Positions 1 to 5,634 of a stretch of 6,057 bases of DNA are shown piece after piece. Source of the DNA: Clostridiales bacterium (lineage in GTDB: Bacteria > Bacillota > Clostridia > Peptostreptococcales > Anaerovoracaceae). Where the stretch lies: contig JAAYHT010000242.1 in assembly GCA_012735285.1 (NCBI GenBank), positions 1-6,057 on the forward strand, in the 5' to 3' direction. The notes under the pieces are model-generated. The model searched no databases, was not told where the DNA came from, and saw only the letters and a list, made by a program, of their open reading frames with translations. The number at the start of each line of letters is the position of its first letter. The first letter of the stretch is position 1. The translations under genes were made by a program, and so were the position numbers.

Positions 1-132
1 CTCTTTTTCTTCACCTGTAGGGCTTGGTATATTGACTAAATCCACTGTCATTTCAACAATTTCTTTTTTTAATAATTCATCAAGACTTTTTATAACTGAT
101 TCTGAAATTTCATCCATAATCATTTTTCCCAT
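1..132 (-). CDS. M20-family metallopeptidase, N-terminal part only (runs off the window)
   Basis: Only the first 44 codons are present; the rest lies beyond the left edge. The peptide has a charged helical lead-in and then NIPSPTGEE at residues 34-42. This is the opening signature of the M20 zinc peptidase family (DapE, ArgE, carboxypeptidase G2 and PepV-like enzymes), whose members hydrolyse amide bonds of small peptides or acylated amino acids in the cytoplasm. The metal ligands would lie downstream and cannot be checked, so the substrate is unknown. The ATG at 132 is chosen because a perfect AGGAGGA (147-141) lies 8 bases upstream; further in-frame ATGs at codons 4 and 6 are less well placed. 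It follows the gntR-type gene on the same strand after a 69-base gap, so it could be co-transcribed with, or controlled by, that regulator (inference). Confidence 0.75.
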   Translation of the reverse strand, partial: MGKMIMDEISESVIKSLDELLKKEIVEMTVDLVNIPSPTGEEKE

Positions 133-157
133 AACAAACTTCCTCCTATTTGTTTAC

Positions 158-179
158 GTTAAAATATGATAATCTTAAC
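158..179. repeat. Imperfect inverted repeat upstream of the M20 peptidase gene
   Basis: GTTAAAAT and ATCTTAAC flank a 6-base centre. Seven of the eight outer base pairs are complementary; the A163/C174 pair is the mismatch. It lies between the gntR-type gene and the peptidase start, 26 bases upstream of that ATG. The position would suit an operator for the neighbouring regulator or another DNA-binding protein. However, the region is very A/T-rich, such repeats arise by chance, and it does not resemble the palindrome in front of the regulator gene. Confidence 0.3.
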
Positions 180-201
180 CCTTCAATATCATGTAACCCT
201 T

Positions 202-861
202 TTAAACATTAACGCCTAGTGTGTTGCATAAAACTGCGTAGAGATTTTCTAAATGTTCTTTCGATAAACGATATGCCTCTTCAGGATCTTTGTTCTCCAA
301 AGCAATCAAAATCTTTTCCGCTTCTTGAAGTGAACCCTGCAAGCGAGTGTTTGTGCATTTTGTTGTGTACAGACGAATCCGCTCCGAATAATAGAATAGG
401 TCTTTACAAATCCGGCCAAGATATTCACCGCAATGATTAAAAATAAACATATGTAGTTGGTCATCAAATTCTTTTTGCAGTTGATAACGTTTATCTATAT
501 CTAACATCTTTACCTTCTCAAATTTTTCCCGAATTGGCACAAGATCCTTGGGATTTATTCTTTCAGCTGCAAACTTTGCTGCTAAAGGATCGTTTGCAAT
601 TTTAATCCGAAAAATTTCAAGAAGATCAAAAGGCGAAATTTCTGCTACAAATGTACCAACTTGTGGTTCTATAATAACTAAGCGGTCCTGTTTTAAACGA
701 CGAAGCGCATCACGAATAGGTGATCGACTGACACCGTACTTTTCTGATAAGATTGTTTCGGAAATTTTTTCTCCAGGCGGAATTGTTAATCTTAAAATAT
801 CCTTTTTTAATATGTCATAAATTTGTTCATTCTTTGCACCTTTTATACTTGTACTCAACAA
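202..861 (-). CDS. GntR-family transcriptional regulator, FadR/FCD subfamily
   Basis: This is a cytoplasmic DNA-binding regulator that should respond to a small metabolite. The N-terminal winged helix-turn-helix spans about residues 10-75; its recognition region is LSEKYGVSRSPIRDALRRL (38-56) and the wing ends at VGTFVAE (68-74). An all-helical FCD ligand domain fills about 80-212. Length, 219 residues, is usual. FCD domains usually bind a metal through one Asp/Asn and three His. Here D133, H137 and H203 are in place, but the expected middle His (in the usual EEHxxIL segment) aligns with A181, so metal binding may be altered or lost. The TTG start at 861 is unusual: AAGGAG (880-875) is 12 bases away, and the only other in-frame codon at better spacing is a rare ATT at 867. 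A decayed relative of this gene lies just upstream. The effector is unknown; the adjacent M20 peptidase gene is a plausible target (inference). Confidence 0.92.
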   Translation of the reverse strand: MLSTSIKGAKNEQIYDILKKDILRLTIPPGEKISETILSEKYGVSRSPIRDALRRLKQDRLVIIEPQVGTFVAEISPFDLLEIFRIKIANDPLAAKFAAERINPKDLVPIREKFEKVKMLDIDKRYQLQKEFDDQLHMFIFNHCGEYLGRICKDLFYYSERIRLYTTKCTNTRLQGSLQEAEKILIALENKDPEEAYRLSKEHLENLYAVLCNTLGVNV

Positions 862-891
862 TGCAATTACACACTCCTTGAATTAATTGAC

Positions 892-927
892 ATACTAGTA
901 TACAAGTTTTATTAAAAAAGCTTGCAA
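892..927 (-). promoter_or_regulatory. Putative promoter and operator of the gntR-type gene
   Basis: Reading the minus strand, TTGCAA (927-922) is followed after 17 bases by TGTATA (904-899), a moderate sigma-A-type pair; TATACT (902-897) is an alternative -10 at 19-base spacing. The -10 overlaps a perfect 10-base palindrome, ATACTAGTAT (892-901). Flanking bases extend it loosely, with TTGTATAC on one side and GTATGTCAA on the other. FCD-type GntR regulators commonly bind short palindromes containing GTATAC-like cores and often repress their own genes. A palindrome on the -10 is therefore a good candidate for autoregulation (inference). Confidence 0.5.
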
Positions 928-930
928 ATT

Positions 931-1023
931 TTATTTCATTACATAATATGCTTGTTCAAGTTCATTATTCCACAATGCAATAAAAATCTTTTCAGCTTCT
1001 AGAATGTAAATTGAGGTAACAAG
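931..1023 (-). pseudogene. Remnant of a second FCD-type GntR regulator (C-terminal fragment)
   Basis: Bases 946-1005 align without gaps to 271-330 inside the intact regulator gene, with 47 of 60 identical. In the matching reading frame the remnant reads EAEKIFIALWNNELEQAY, where the intact protein reads EAEKILIALENKDPEEAY at 180-197. The open stretch is bounded by an in-frame TAA at 1026-1024 and ends at TAA 933-931, about 16 codons short of the intact gene's end. No DNA-binding domain is left and no start codon with a ribosome binding site is evident. The frame is kept but the similarity fades upstream of 1006. It looks like the tail of a duplicated or related regulator gene whose front was lost, not a working gene. 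Confidence 0.75.
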
Positions 1024-1049
1024 TTAGAATGGATTTAAGAAAAATAATT

Positions 1050-1088
1050 AAAAAAAGGACTATAGAAAAGCAAACTTTTCTATAGTCC
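1050..1088 (-). terminator. Rho-independent terminator of the lipoprotein operon
   Basis: A perfect 14-base-pair stem (GGACTATAGAAAAG at 1057-1070 pairing with 1075-1088) closes a four-base loop. On the minus strand it is followed by seven T residues and further T-rich sequence. It begins 21 bases after the lipoprotein stop codon. There is no T-tract on the plus-strand side, so it acts for the minus-strand operon only. Confidence 0.93.
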
Positions 1089-1109
1089 CTGACTGAATAG
1101 TCTCTCTTG

Positions 1110-1769
1110 TTATATTGTCCACTGATTGTGAATAATACCTACTAACTTCCATTCGTTTTGATATTCTTCAAAGACTAACCTTAGGCTTTTCCAATCCATA
1201 CCCTCATATTGAGGATCGAATCCTGGGAAATAGTATTCTACAATGATGGGATCTTCATATACTTCAAATTGATTTTCTAGCATGTTTCCAAAGCTTAAAA
1301 CTTCGTTGTATCCGATTTGTTCGGCATTCTTGAAATCTTCTGAGTATATGAACTCCTCATAGTATTCGCTTGGAGTCAGCTTTATTTCATCTCCTGTGCC
1401 ATCATAGTATCCCCAGGTGTATTCTTTTTTATCTTCAAAGAAGTTTTTCATTTCTTCTTTACTGAATACTACATCCTCTTCGATTGAAACATTGGTATAG
1501 GGGGTAAATCTTAGGCCTTTTTCCGGATGTGTATATTCTGCAATTGTTTCTGCATCCTTTTCACTGATTGCTTCAATTACCTTATTGGCTCTTTCTTCAA
1601 TTATTTGCTTAGCTGATTCAGGTTTAATGATGCCATCCTCTGTGTATTCAATTTCTATCTTGTTTTCTTCTTCTTGGTTGTTCCCTTCTTGTCCGTTGTT
1701 ACCTGCACAAGCTGTTATAGTTAAGGCTAATATTAAGATTAGTGAAATTATAAATGCTTTTCTTTTCAT
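1110..1769 (-). CDS. Secreted lipoprotein of unknown function
   Basis: The 219-residue product starts with a lipoprotein signal peptide: MKRK, a hydrophobic stretch (5-20) and the lipobox ITAC, with the lipidated cysteine at C21. It should be anchored to the outer face of the membrane. A glycine/asparagine/glutamate-rich tether (22-37) leads into a single acidic domain (about 45-219). Its features include an early helix VIEAISEKDAETIAEYTHPEKG (64-85), aromatic WGYYDGTG (119-126) and a C-terminal DWKSLRLVF ... WKLVGIIHNQWTI. The alternating helix-then-strand layout suggests an NTF2/SnoaL-like fold, but this is only an impression from the sequence; I cannot name a family. The start is well supported by AAGGAGA (1783-1777) 7 bases before the ATG. 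It is the last gene of the operon, 20 bases behind the FlhB-like gene, and is followed by a strong terminator. Confidence 0.85.
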   Translation of the reverse strand: MKRKAFIISLILILALTITACAGNNGQEGNNQEEENKIEIEYTEDGIIKPESAKQIIEERANKVIEAISEKDAETIAEYTHPEKGLRFTPYTNVSIEEDVVFSKEEMKNFFEDKKEYTWGYYDGTGDEIKLTPSEYYEEFIYSEDFKNAEQIGYNEVLSFGNMLENQFEVYEDPIIVEYYFPGFDPQYEGMDWKSLRLVFEEYQNEWKLVGIIHNQWTI

Positions 1770-1789
1770 GTCATTGTCTCCTTATGCTG

Positions 1790-2068
1790 TTATTTACTAT
1801 TCTCCTCTGCTACATCAAGCAGGGTTATGTAGATATTGGCTACAATCTGGTAGAGTTCAGGAGGGATTTCCTCTCCAACCTCTAGTTTGGACAAAAGTGT
1901 TGAGGCACTTTCATCATGGTATACCGATACTCCATTTTCTATTGCAACCTGTATTATTTTCTGTGCTATATGTCCTGTTCCTGAAGCTACTATGCGGGGT
2001 GCGCTGTCTTCTTCAGGCTCATATTTCAGTGCCACTGCACTTAGTTCTTTTTCCTTAGATTTTGACAT
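1790..2068 (-). CDS. Free-standing FlhB C-terminal-domain protein (YlqH-like)
   Basis: The 92-residue protein matches the cytoplasmic domain of FlhB/YscU export switches: AVALKYEP (11-18), APRIVASGTGHIAQKI (23-38), VAIENGVSVY (41-50), then VGEEIPPELYQIVANI (64-79). It has no membrane segments. In FlhB the conserved NPTH autocleavage site directly precedes YAVAL; here the equivalent residues 6-9 are EKEL, so self-cleavage cannot occur. The protein begins about where the cleaved C-terminal half of FlhB begins. Similar small proteins (YlqH in Bacillus) are widespread and their role is not settled; flagellar export is only suspected. The ATG overlaps the end of the FliK-like gene by 14 bases, with an AGGTAGGA-type binding site upstream, so the two are probably translationally coupled. 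Confidence 0.88.
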   Translation of the reverse strand: MSKSKEKELSAVALKYEPEEDSAPRIVASGTGHIAQKIIQVAIENGVSVYHDESASTLLSKLEVGEEIPPELYQIVANIYITLLDVAEENSK

Positions 2069-3467
2069 CGAATCCTACCTTTCTTTGAGCAAGCTTAGGA
2101 AATCGCTTAACTATCTTCTGATTACCTGTATAAACTCCTACTTCATAGTTAGATAGAGTATAGCCTTGCTCTTCTATCATTGTTCTTAGGTTTGACTTAA
2201 TAGCCCTTATACTGCTTAATAATGCTTCAGGACAGTTAATGCTTAGATCTATCCTCTTGTCTTTTTCTATTAGGTCTACTTCAAAATCCCCATATTTATC
2301 CGACTGGATGGTGAAATAGATATTGTTGTATTTCTTATCTTGATTCTTTTCATCTTTTTTATTCTTATCTATGAAAAACTCCCCATATGTATTTTCATCT
2401 AAGTAGCGTAGAGGTATCATGTAGTGTATTAGGGACATTATGGGACTTTCACTTTGTAGCATCTGTGTAAGTAAATTCTGTGCAGTATTGGTTATCTTAT
2501 AAGGTCCTTCCCTATCAAGGGCCTTTCTAATTAGTGTAGGCATGTCTGCCTTTTCAAACTTAAGTCCGAGCTTTGCAAGCTCCTTTATTTCTATCTCATC
2601 CTTTAAGATGATCTCCTTTACTTCCTTGGCATGATCAAAGACCATCTTTTTCATCTCGGCTATATCTTCATCCTTAAGGCTTGTTATCTGTTTTAGTTCA
2701 TTCCCTAGCTGTATTATTGCCTGCTCAAGCCTTTCAGGGTCCCCCTTATCATATCTGACTGCATGATGAACTATGGCCATAATGGTGTTAACTACCCTTT
2801 TATTTGCCTGATACTTTTTAGCAAGCTCAGATAAAAATGGAATCAGGTCATTTTTAAGATAGCTGTTTACATCCTTAAAGTCAGAAAGTTTTTCTAAGTT
2901 TGCAATATGTTGATTTAATATTTGCTTATCTTCTTCTGATATCATTTCTAATAGAAGGTTTGATTGTATGATAACTGCCTTTTGTGAGTTTCCAAGGTTA
3001 ACATGGCAGTCAAAATGTTTCAGTATGGAGATTATTGCTTCCTTTATCTGAGGCTGCCCTTCTATTTTAGACAGTTTTCTAAGACTGTCAAAGAACTCCC
3101 CTTTAAATATCGTGGCAGCCTGATCCCTTTCTACAAGCTCATCAAGCAGTTCACCTGGGTAGGTGAACATTTTGAATAAAAAATCTTCCGATATAGTGGA
3201 AGAATCACCGAACAACATTGTAAGTAACACTAACTTTCTCATGGACATGGCTAAGGAGTTAGTGTCTTTTAATAGGGGTTTAAATATCTCCTTGTTTAAT
3301 ATATCTAAAATCAGTGTTCTGGTATCTTTTTGTTCAGGAAGCTGTTCTTTAGGACCTACTACTATGGGTTTTTCCAGATCAAAGATAGCATCTGTTGTTT
3401 TTCGCTTAGGAACACTTTCAACTTGCTTTGGTGAGATAGTTGATGTAATCTTTAGTATATCTACCAC
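2055..3467 (-). CDS. FliK-like C-terminal-domain protein (YlqG-like), function unknown
   Basis: This 470-residue soluble protein has no signal peptide or membrane segments. The long, mostly helical N-terminal part (about 1-340) is not recognisable to me. The C-terminal part (about 342-470) resembles the hook-length control (FliK C-terminal) domain: IPLRYLDENTYGEFFI, a lysine-rich insert (364-382), then strands YFTIQSDKYGDFEVDLIEK, RIDLSIN and a helix followed by GYTLSNYEVGVYTG. In flagella, that domain of FliK contacts the FlhB C-terminal domain to switch export substrates; the next gene encodes such an FlhB-like domain. The reading frame opens further upstream to a GTG at 3506, but the promoter's -10 lies inside that extension. 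GTG 3467 is chosen because GAAGGGG (3480-3474) lies 6 bases before it and the predicted transcript starts near 3489. It is the first gene of a three-gene operon, divergent from cheA. Confidence 0.8.
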   Translation of the reverse strand: MVDILKITSTISPKQVESVPKRKTTDAIFDLEKPIVVGPKEQLPEQKDTRTLILDILNKEIFKPLLKDTNSLAMSMRKLVLLTMLFGDSSTISEDFLFKMFTYPGELLDELVERDQAATIFKGEFFDSLRKLSKIEGQPQIKEAIISILKHFDCHVNLGNSQKAVIIQSNLLLEMISEEDKQILNQHIANLEKLSDFKDVNSYLKNDLIPFLSELAKKYQANKRVVNTIMAIVHHAVRYDKGDPERLEQAIIQLGNELKQITSLKDEDIAEMKKMVFDHAKEVKEIILKDEIEIKELAKLGLKFEKADMPTLIRKALDREGPYKITNTAQNLLTQMLQSESPIMSLIHYMIPLRYLDENTYGEFFIDKNKKDEKNQDKKYNNIYFTIQSDKYGDFEVDLIEKDKRIDLSINCPEALLSSIRAIKSNLRTMIEEQGYTLSNYEVGVYTGNQKIVKRFPKLAQRKVGFDVKI

Positions 3468-3495
3468 AATAATCCCCTTCTCTGCTTTTACAAGT

Positions 3496-3524
3496 ATTAT
3501 ACCCACAAGATAATCTTTTGTAAA
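3496..3524 (-). promoter_or_regulatory. Sigma-A-type promoter of the FliK-like/FlhB-like/lipoprotein operon
   Basis: On the minus strand TTTACA (3524-3519, one mismatch to TTGACA) is separated by exactly 17 bases from a perfect TATAAT (3501-3496). Transcription should start near A3489, giving a leader of about 22 bases that contains the ribosome binding site for GTG 3467. Housekeeping-type sequences here, against a sigma-28-type promoter on the opposite strand, suggest the two divergent operons are expressed by different sigma factors. Confidence 0.8.
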
Positions 3525-3528
3525 ACAC

Positions 3529-3555
3529 TAATATTTCTAACTTTACTGCCGATAA
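3529..3555 (+). promoter_or_regulatory. Sigma-28 (SigD/FliA-type) promoter of the cheA operon
   Basis: TAATATTT (3529-3536) is followed by an 11-base spacer and GCCGATAA (3548-3555). The flagellar sigma factor consensus is TAAAGTTT-N11-GCCGATAA: the -10 is perfect, the -35 matches at six of eight positions and the spacing is exact. Transcription would start near 3562, leaving a leader of about 47 bases before the cheA ATG. This element is typical of late flagellar and chemotaxis genes and fits the genes behind it. Confidence 0.8.
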
Positions 3556-3574
3556 ATACATATAAGGACTGTTT

Positions 3575-3590
3575 ATAATAAATTTATTAT
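3575..3590. repeat. Perfect 16-base A/T palindrome in the cheA leader
   Basis: ATAATAAATTTATTAT is fully self-complementary and lies between the predicted cheA transcription start and its ribosome binding site (AAAGG, 3595-3599). It could be a protein-binding site, or form a weak hairpin in the leader RNA, but consists only of A and T in an A/T-rich spacer, so chance is a fair explanation. An embedded TATAAT at 3574-3579 lacks a -35 partner. Confidence 0.4.
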
Positions 3591-3608
3591 TCGGAAAGGT
3601 TGAAACCA

Positions 3609-5621
3609 ATGTCAAACGATTCTATGTTAGAAATGTACTTGTTTGAAACAACAACATTACTCGATCAGTTAGACTCCATCCTGCTTGAATCAGAAGAAAA
3701 CGAAAAGCTGTCTTCGGAAAACATCAATGAGATCTTCCGTATCATGCATACCATAAAAGGTTCATCAGCTATGATGGAGTTTGACACCATATCACATACA
3801 GCACATAAGGTGGAAGACCTCTTCTATTTCGTCCGAGATAACGGAGTAGAAGACCAATACTTCGATGACCTTATGGATCTGGTCTTAAAGGTATCCGACT
3901 TCTTAAAAGTTGAGATTGATAAGATACATAGCAATCAACCCTTGAGTTCGGAAAACAACGAGCTCATAGAGCAAATTGAAGATTTGCTAGCTATTATGGA
4001 GAGCAACCAGAAAGTTCCCGATAAGGATCAAAAGAAAGAACAAAAAGAAGAAAAAGCAGAAAAAGATATTCCTGAAGGAAATCAAGTCTACTATCTACAT
4101 GTACATTTTGACGCAGACTCAAAGATGGAAAATGTACGTGCATTCATGTTAATTAACAAGCTGGAGACCATCGGAAAGGTACTCGCTTCAGTTCCCGATG
4201 ATCCGAGCAATAACAAGGATGCAGCCTCATACATAGCCCAAAACGGTTTTTATGTAAGCCTTTCCTCTTCCTTAAGCAAGGAAGAAGTCCTTGAAATAGC
4301 TAAAGGAACTTTATCTGTTAATTCAGTGAGATTCGTAGACAAGCTTCCTGAAGAAGAGGTTGAAGAAGAAACAGTTGTAGAAACAAAACAAAAAGAACAA
4401 GCCACTGATACAACTGCTACAGCTGCAGCTAACGGCAGACAAGCTAAGCAGAATCTAATCAGTGTGGATTTGAATAAATTAGATACCCTGATGGATTTAG
4501 TGGGAGAAATCGTTATCACTGAATCCATGGTCATCAAGTCCCCCGACCTGGAAGGCTTAGAGCTGGAGAATTTCAACAAGAGTGCCCGTCAGCTCAGAAA
4601 ACTTACTGATGAGCTTCAAGATATCGTAATGTCGATAAGGATGATACCCATATCATCCACTTTCCAGAAGATGCGCAGGTTGGTAAGGGACCTAAACAAG
4701 AAGCTATCTAGAAATGTGGAACTGGTACTCCTTGGGGAAACTACAGAAGTTGATAAGACCATTATAGATGCTATTGTGGATCCCTTGATGCACCTTGTTA
4801 GAAATGCAATGGATCATGGTATAGAAAGTGCTGAAGAAAGGATTGCGGCAAACAAGGACCCAGCAGGTCAAATAGTTCTCTCTGCTCAAAATGCAGGAGG
4901 CGACATCATCATTTCAGTCAGCGATGATGGTAGGGGCCTGGATCCTGATTTAATCTTAGAGAAAGCCAAGAGCAAGAATCTGCTTACAAAACCTGAAAAT
5001 GAATATAGCCATAAGGAAATCCTTAACCTTATCATGATGCCGGGATTCTCCACTAAAGAAACTGTCAGCGAGTATTCAGGCAGAGGAGTGGGAATGGACG
5101 TCGTCAAGAAGAACATAGAAAAGATAGGCGGCACCGTTACCATTGAAAGTATTAAAGGGCAAGGTACTAATATATTGTTTAAGATACCTCTAACCCTTGC
5201 CATCATCCCAAGCATGCTGATAAGGGTTGGCAAGGAAATATATTGCATACCTATATCCAACATCAGAGAATCCTTTAAGCCTGCTGCAAAAGAGGTATTT
5301 AGCGATCCCGACAACAATGAGATGATAATGATCAGGGGTGCCTGTTATCCTATTATTAGATTATATGAGCTTTATAAAATTGAAGATGCCTGCCAGAACA
5401 TTGAAGACGGCATCTTAATGCTGGTTGACACAGGAGAACGCTTAGCCTGCATCTTCGTAGATGAACTATTAGGAGAGCACCAGGTGGTTGTAAAGCCTAT
5501 GCCCTATTATCTAAGCCAATTTAGAATTACATCATCGCTTGGCATAAGCGGATGTACAATTCTTGGAGACGGAAGTATAAGTCTAATATTAGATGTGGCA
5601 GGAATTCTAAACAACTATTAA
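3609..5621 (+). CDS. cheA: Chemotaxis histidine kinase CheA
   Basis: This cytoplasmic kinase of the receptor arrays autophosphorylates on histidine and passes phosphate to CheY and CheB. All five domains are present in the 670-residue product. P1 (about 1-105) has the phosphorylation site in HTIKGSS at H47. After a Lys/Glu linker, P2 (about 159-247) is a diverged CheY/CheB-docking domain. An acidic, then Thr/Ala-rich, linker leads to P3 dimerisation (about 283-345). The P4 ATPase (about 346-530) has the N-box HLVRNAMDHG (395-404), DDGRG (439-443), GRGVGMD (491-497) and GQGT (517-520). P5 (about 530-667), CheW-like, ends in GCTILGDGSISLILDV. No key residue is missing. An upstream in-frame TTG at 3600 abuts the ribosome binding site AAAGG (3595-3599), so ATG 3609, nine bases after it, is the start. 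cheR follows in the same operon. Confidence 0.97.
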   Translation: MSNDSMLEMYLFETTTLLDQLDSILLESEENEKLSSENINEIFRIMHTIKGSSAMMEFDTISHTAHKVEDLFYFVRDNGVEDQYFDDLMDLVLKVSDFLKVEIDKIHSNQPLSSENNELIEQIEDLLAIMESNQKVPDKDQKKEQKEEKAEKDIPEGNQVYYLHVHFDADSKMENVRAFMLINKLETIGKVLASVPDDPSNNKDAASYIAQNGFYVSLSSSLSKEEVLEIAKGTLSVNSVRFVDKLPEEEVEEETVVETKQKEQATDTTATAAANGRQAKQNLISVDLNKLDTLMDLVGEIVITESMVIKSPDLEGLELENFNKSARQLRKLTDELQDIVMSIRMIPISSTFQKMRRLVRDLNKKLSRNVELVLLGETTEVDKTIIDAIVDPLMHLVRNAMDHGIESAEERIAANKDPAGQIVLSAQNAGGDIIISVSDDGRGLDPDLILEKAKSKNLLTKPENEYSHKEILNLIMMPGFSTKETVSEYSGRGVGMDVVKKNIEKIGGTVTIESIKGQGTNILFKIPLTLAIIPSMLIRVGKEIYCIPISNIRESFKPAAKEVFSDPDNNEMIMIRGACYPIIRLYELYKIEDACQNIEDGILMLVDTGERLACIFVDELLGEHQVVVKPMPYYLSQFRITSSLGISGCTILGDGSISLILDVAGILNNY

Positions 5622-5634
5622 CTAGGGGATGAAG

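Noticed and set aside
1057..1088. The long hairpin as a bidirectional terminator or as a mobile-element end
   Set aside because: A T-tract exists only on the minus-strand side, no plus-strand gene ends here, and there is no second copy or target duplication in the window.
1585..2058. A 157-codon open frame on the plus strand
   Set aside because: It runs antisense across the lipoprotein and FlhB-like genes, which have clear family or signal-peptide evidence and good binding sites. Its translation is low-complexity and resembles nothing.
3574..3579. TATAAT in front of cheA as a sigma-A -10
   Set aside because: No -35-like hexamer at 16-18 bases upstream (the sequence there is GATAAA); it is part of an A/T palindrome, and the sigma-28 match is much better.
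3418..3615. A 65-codon open frame on the minus strand across the divergent promoter region
   Set aside because: It overlaps the FliK-like gene out of frame and covers both promoters; no ribosome binding site and no recognisable protein.
4250..4579. A 109-codon open frame on the minus strand inside cheA
   Set aside because: It is antisense to the P2-P3 linker of an intact CheA; its serine/threonine-rich translation is the shadow of the glutamate-rich linker.
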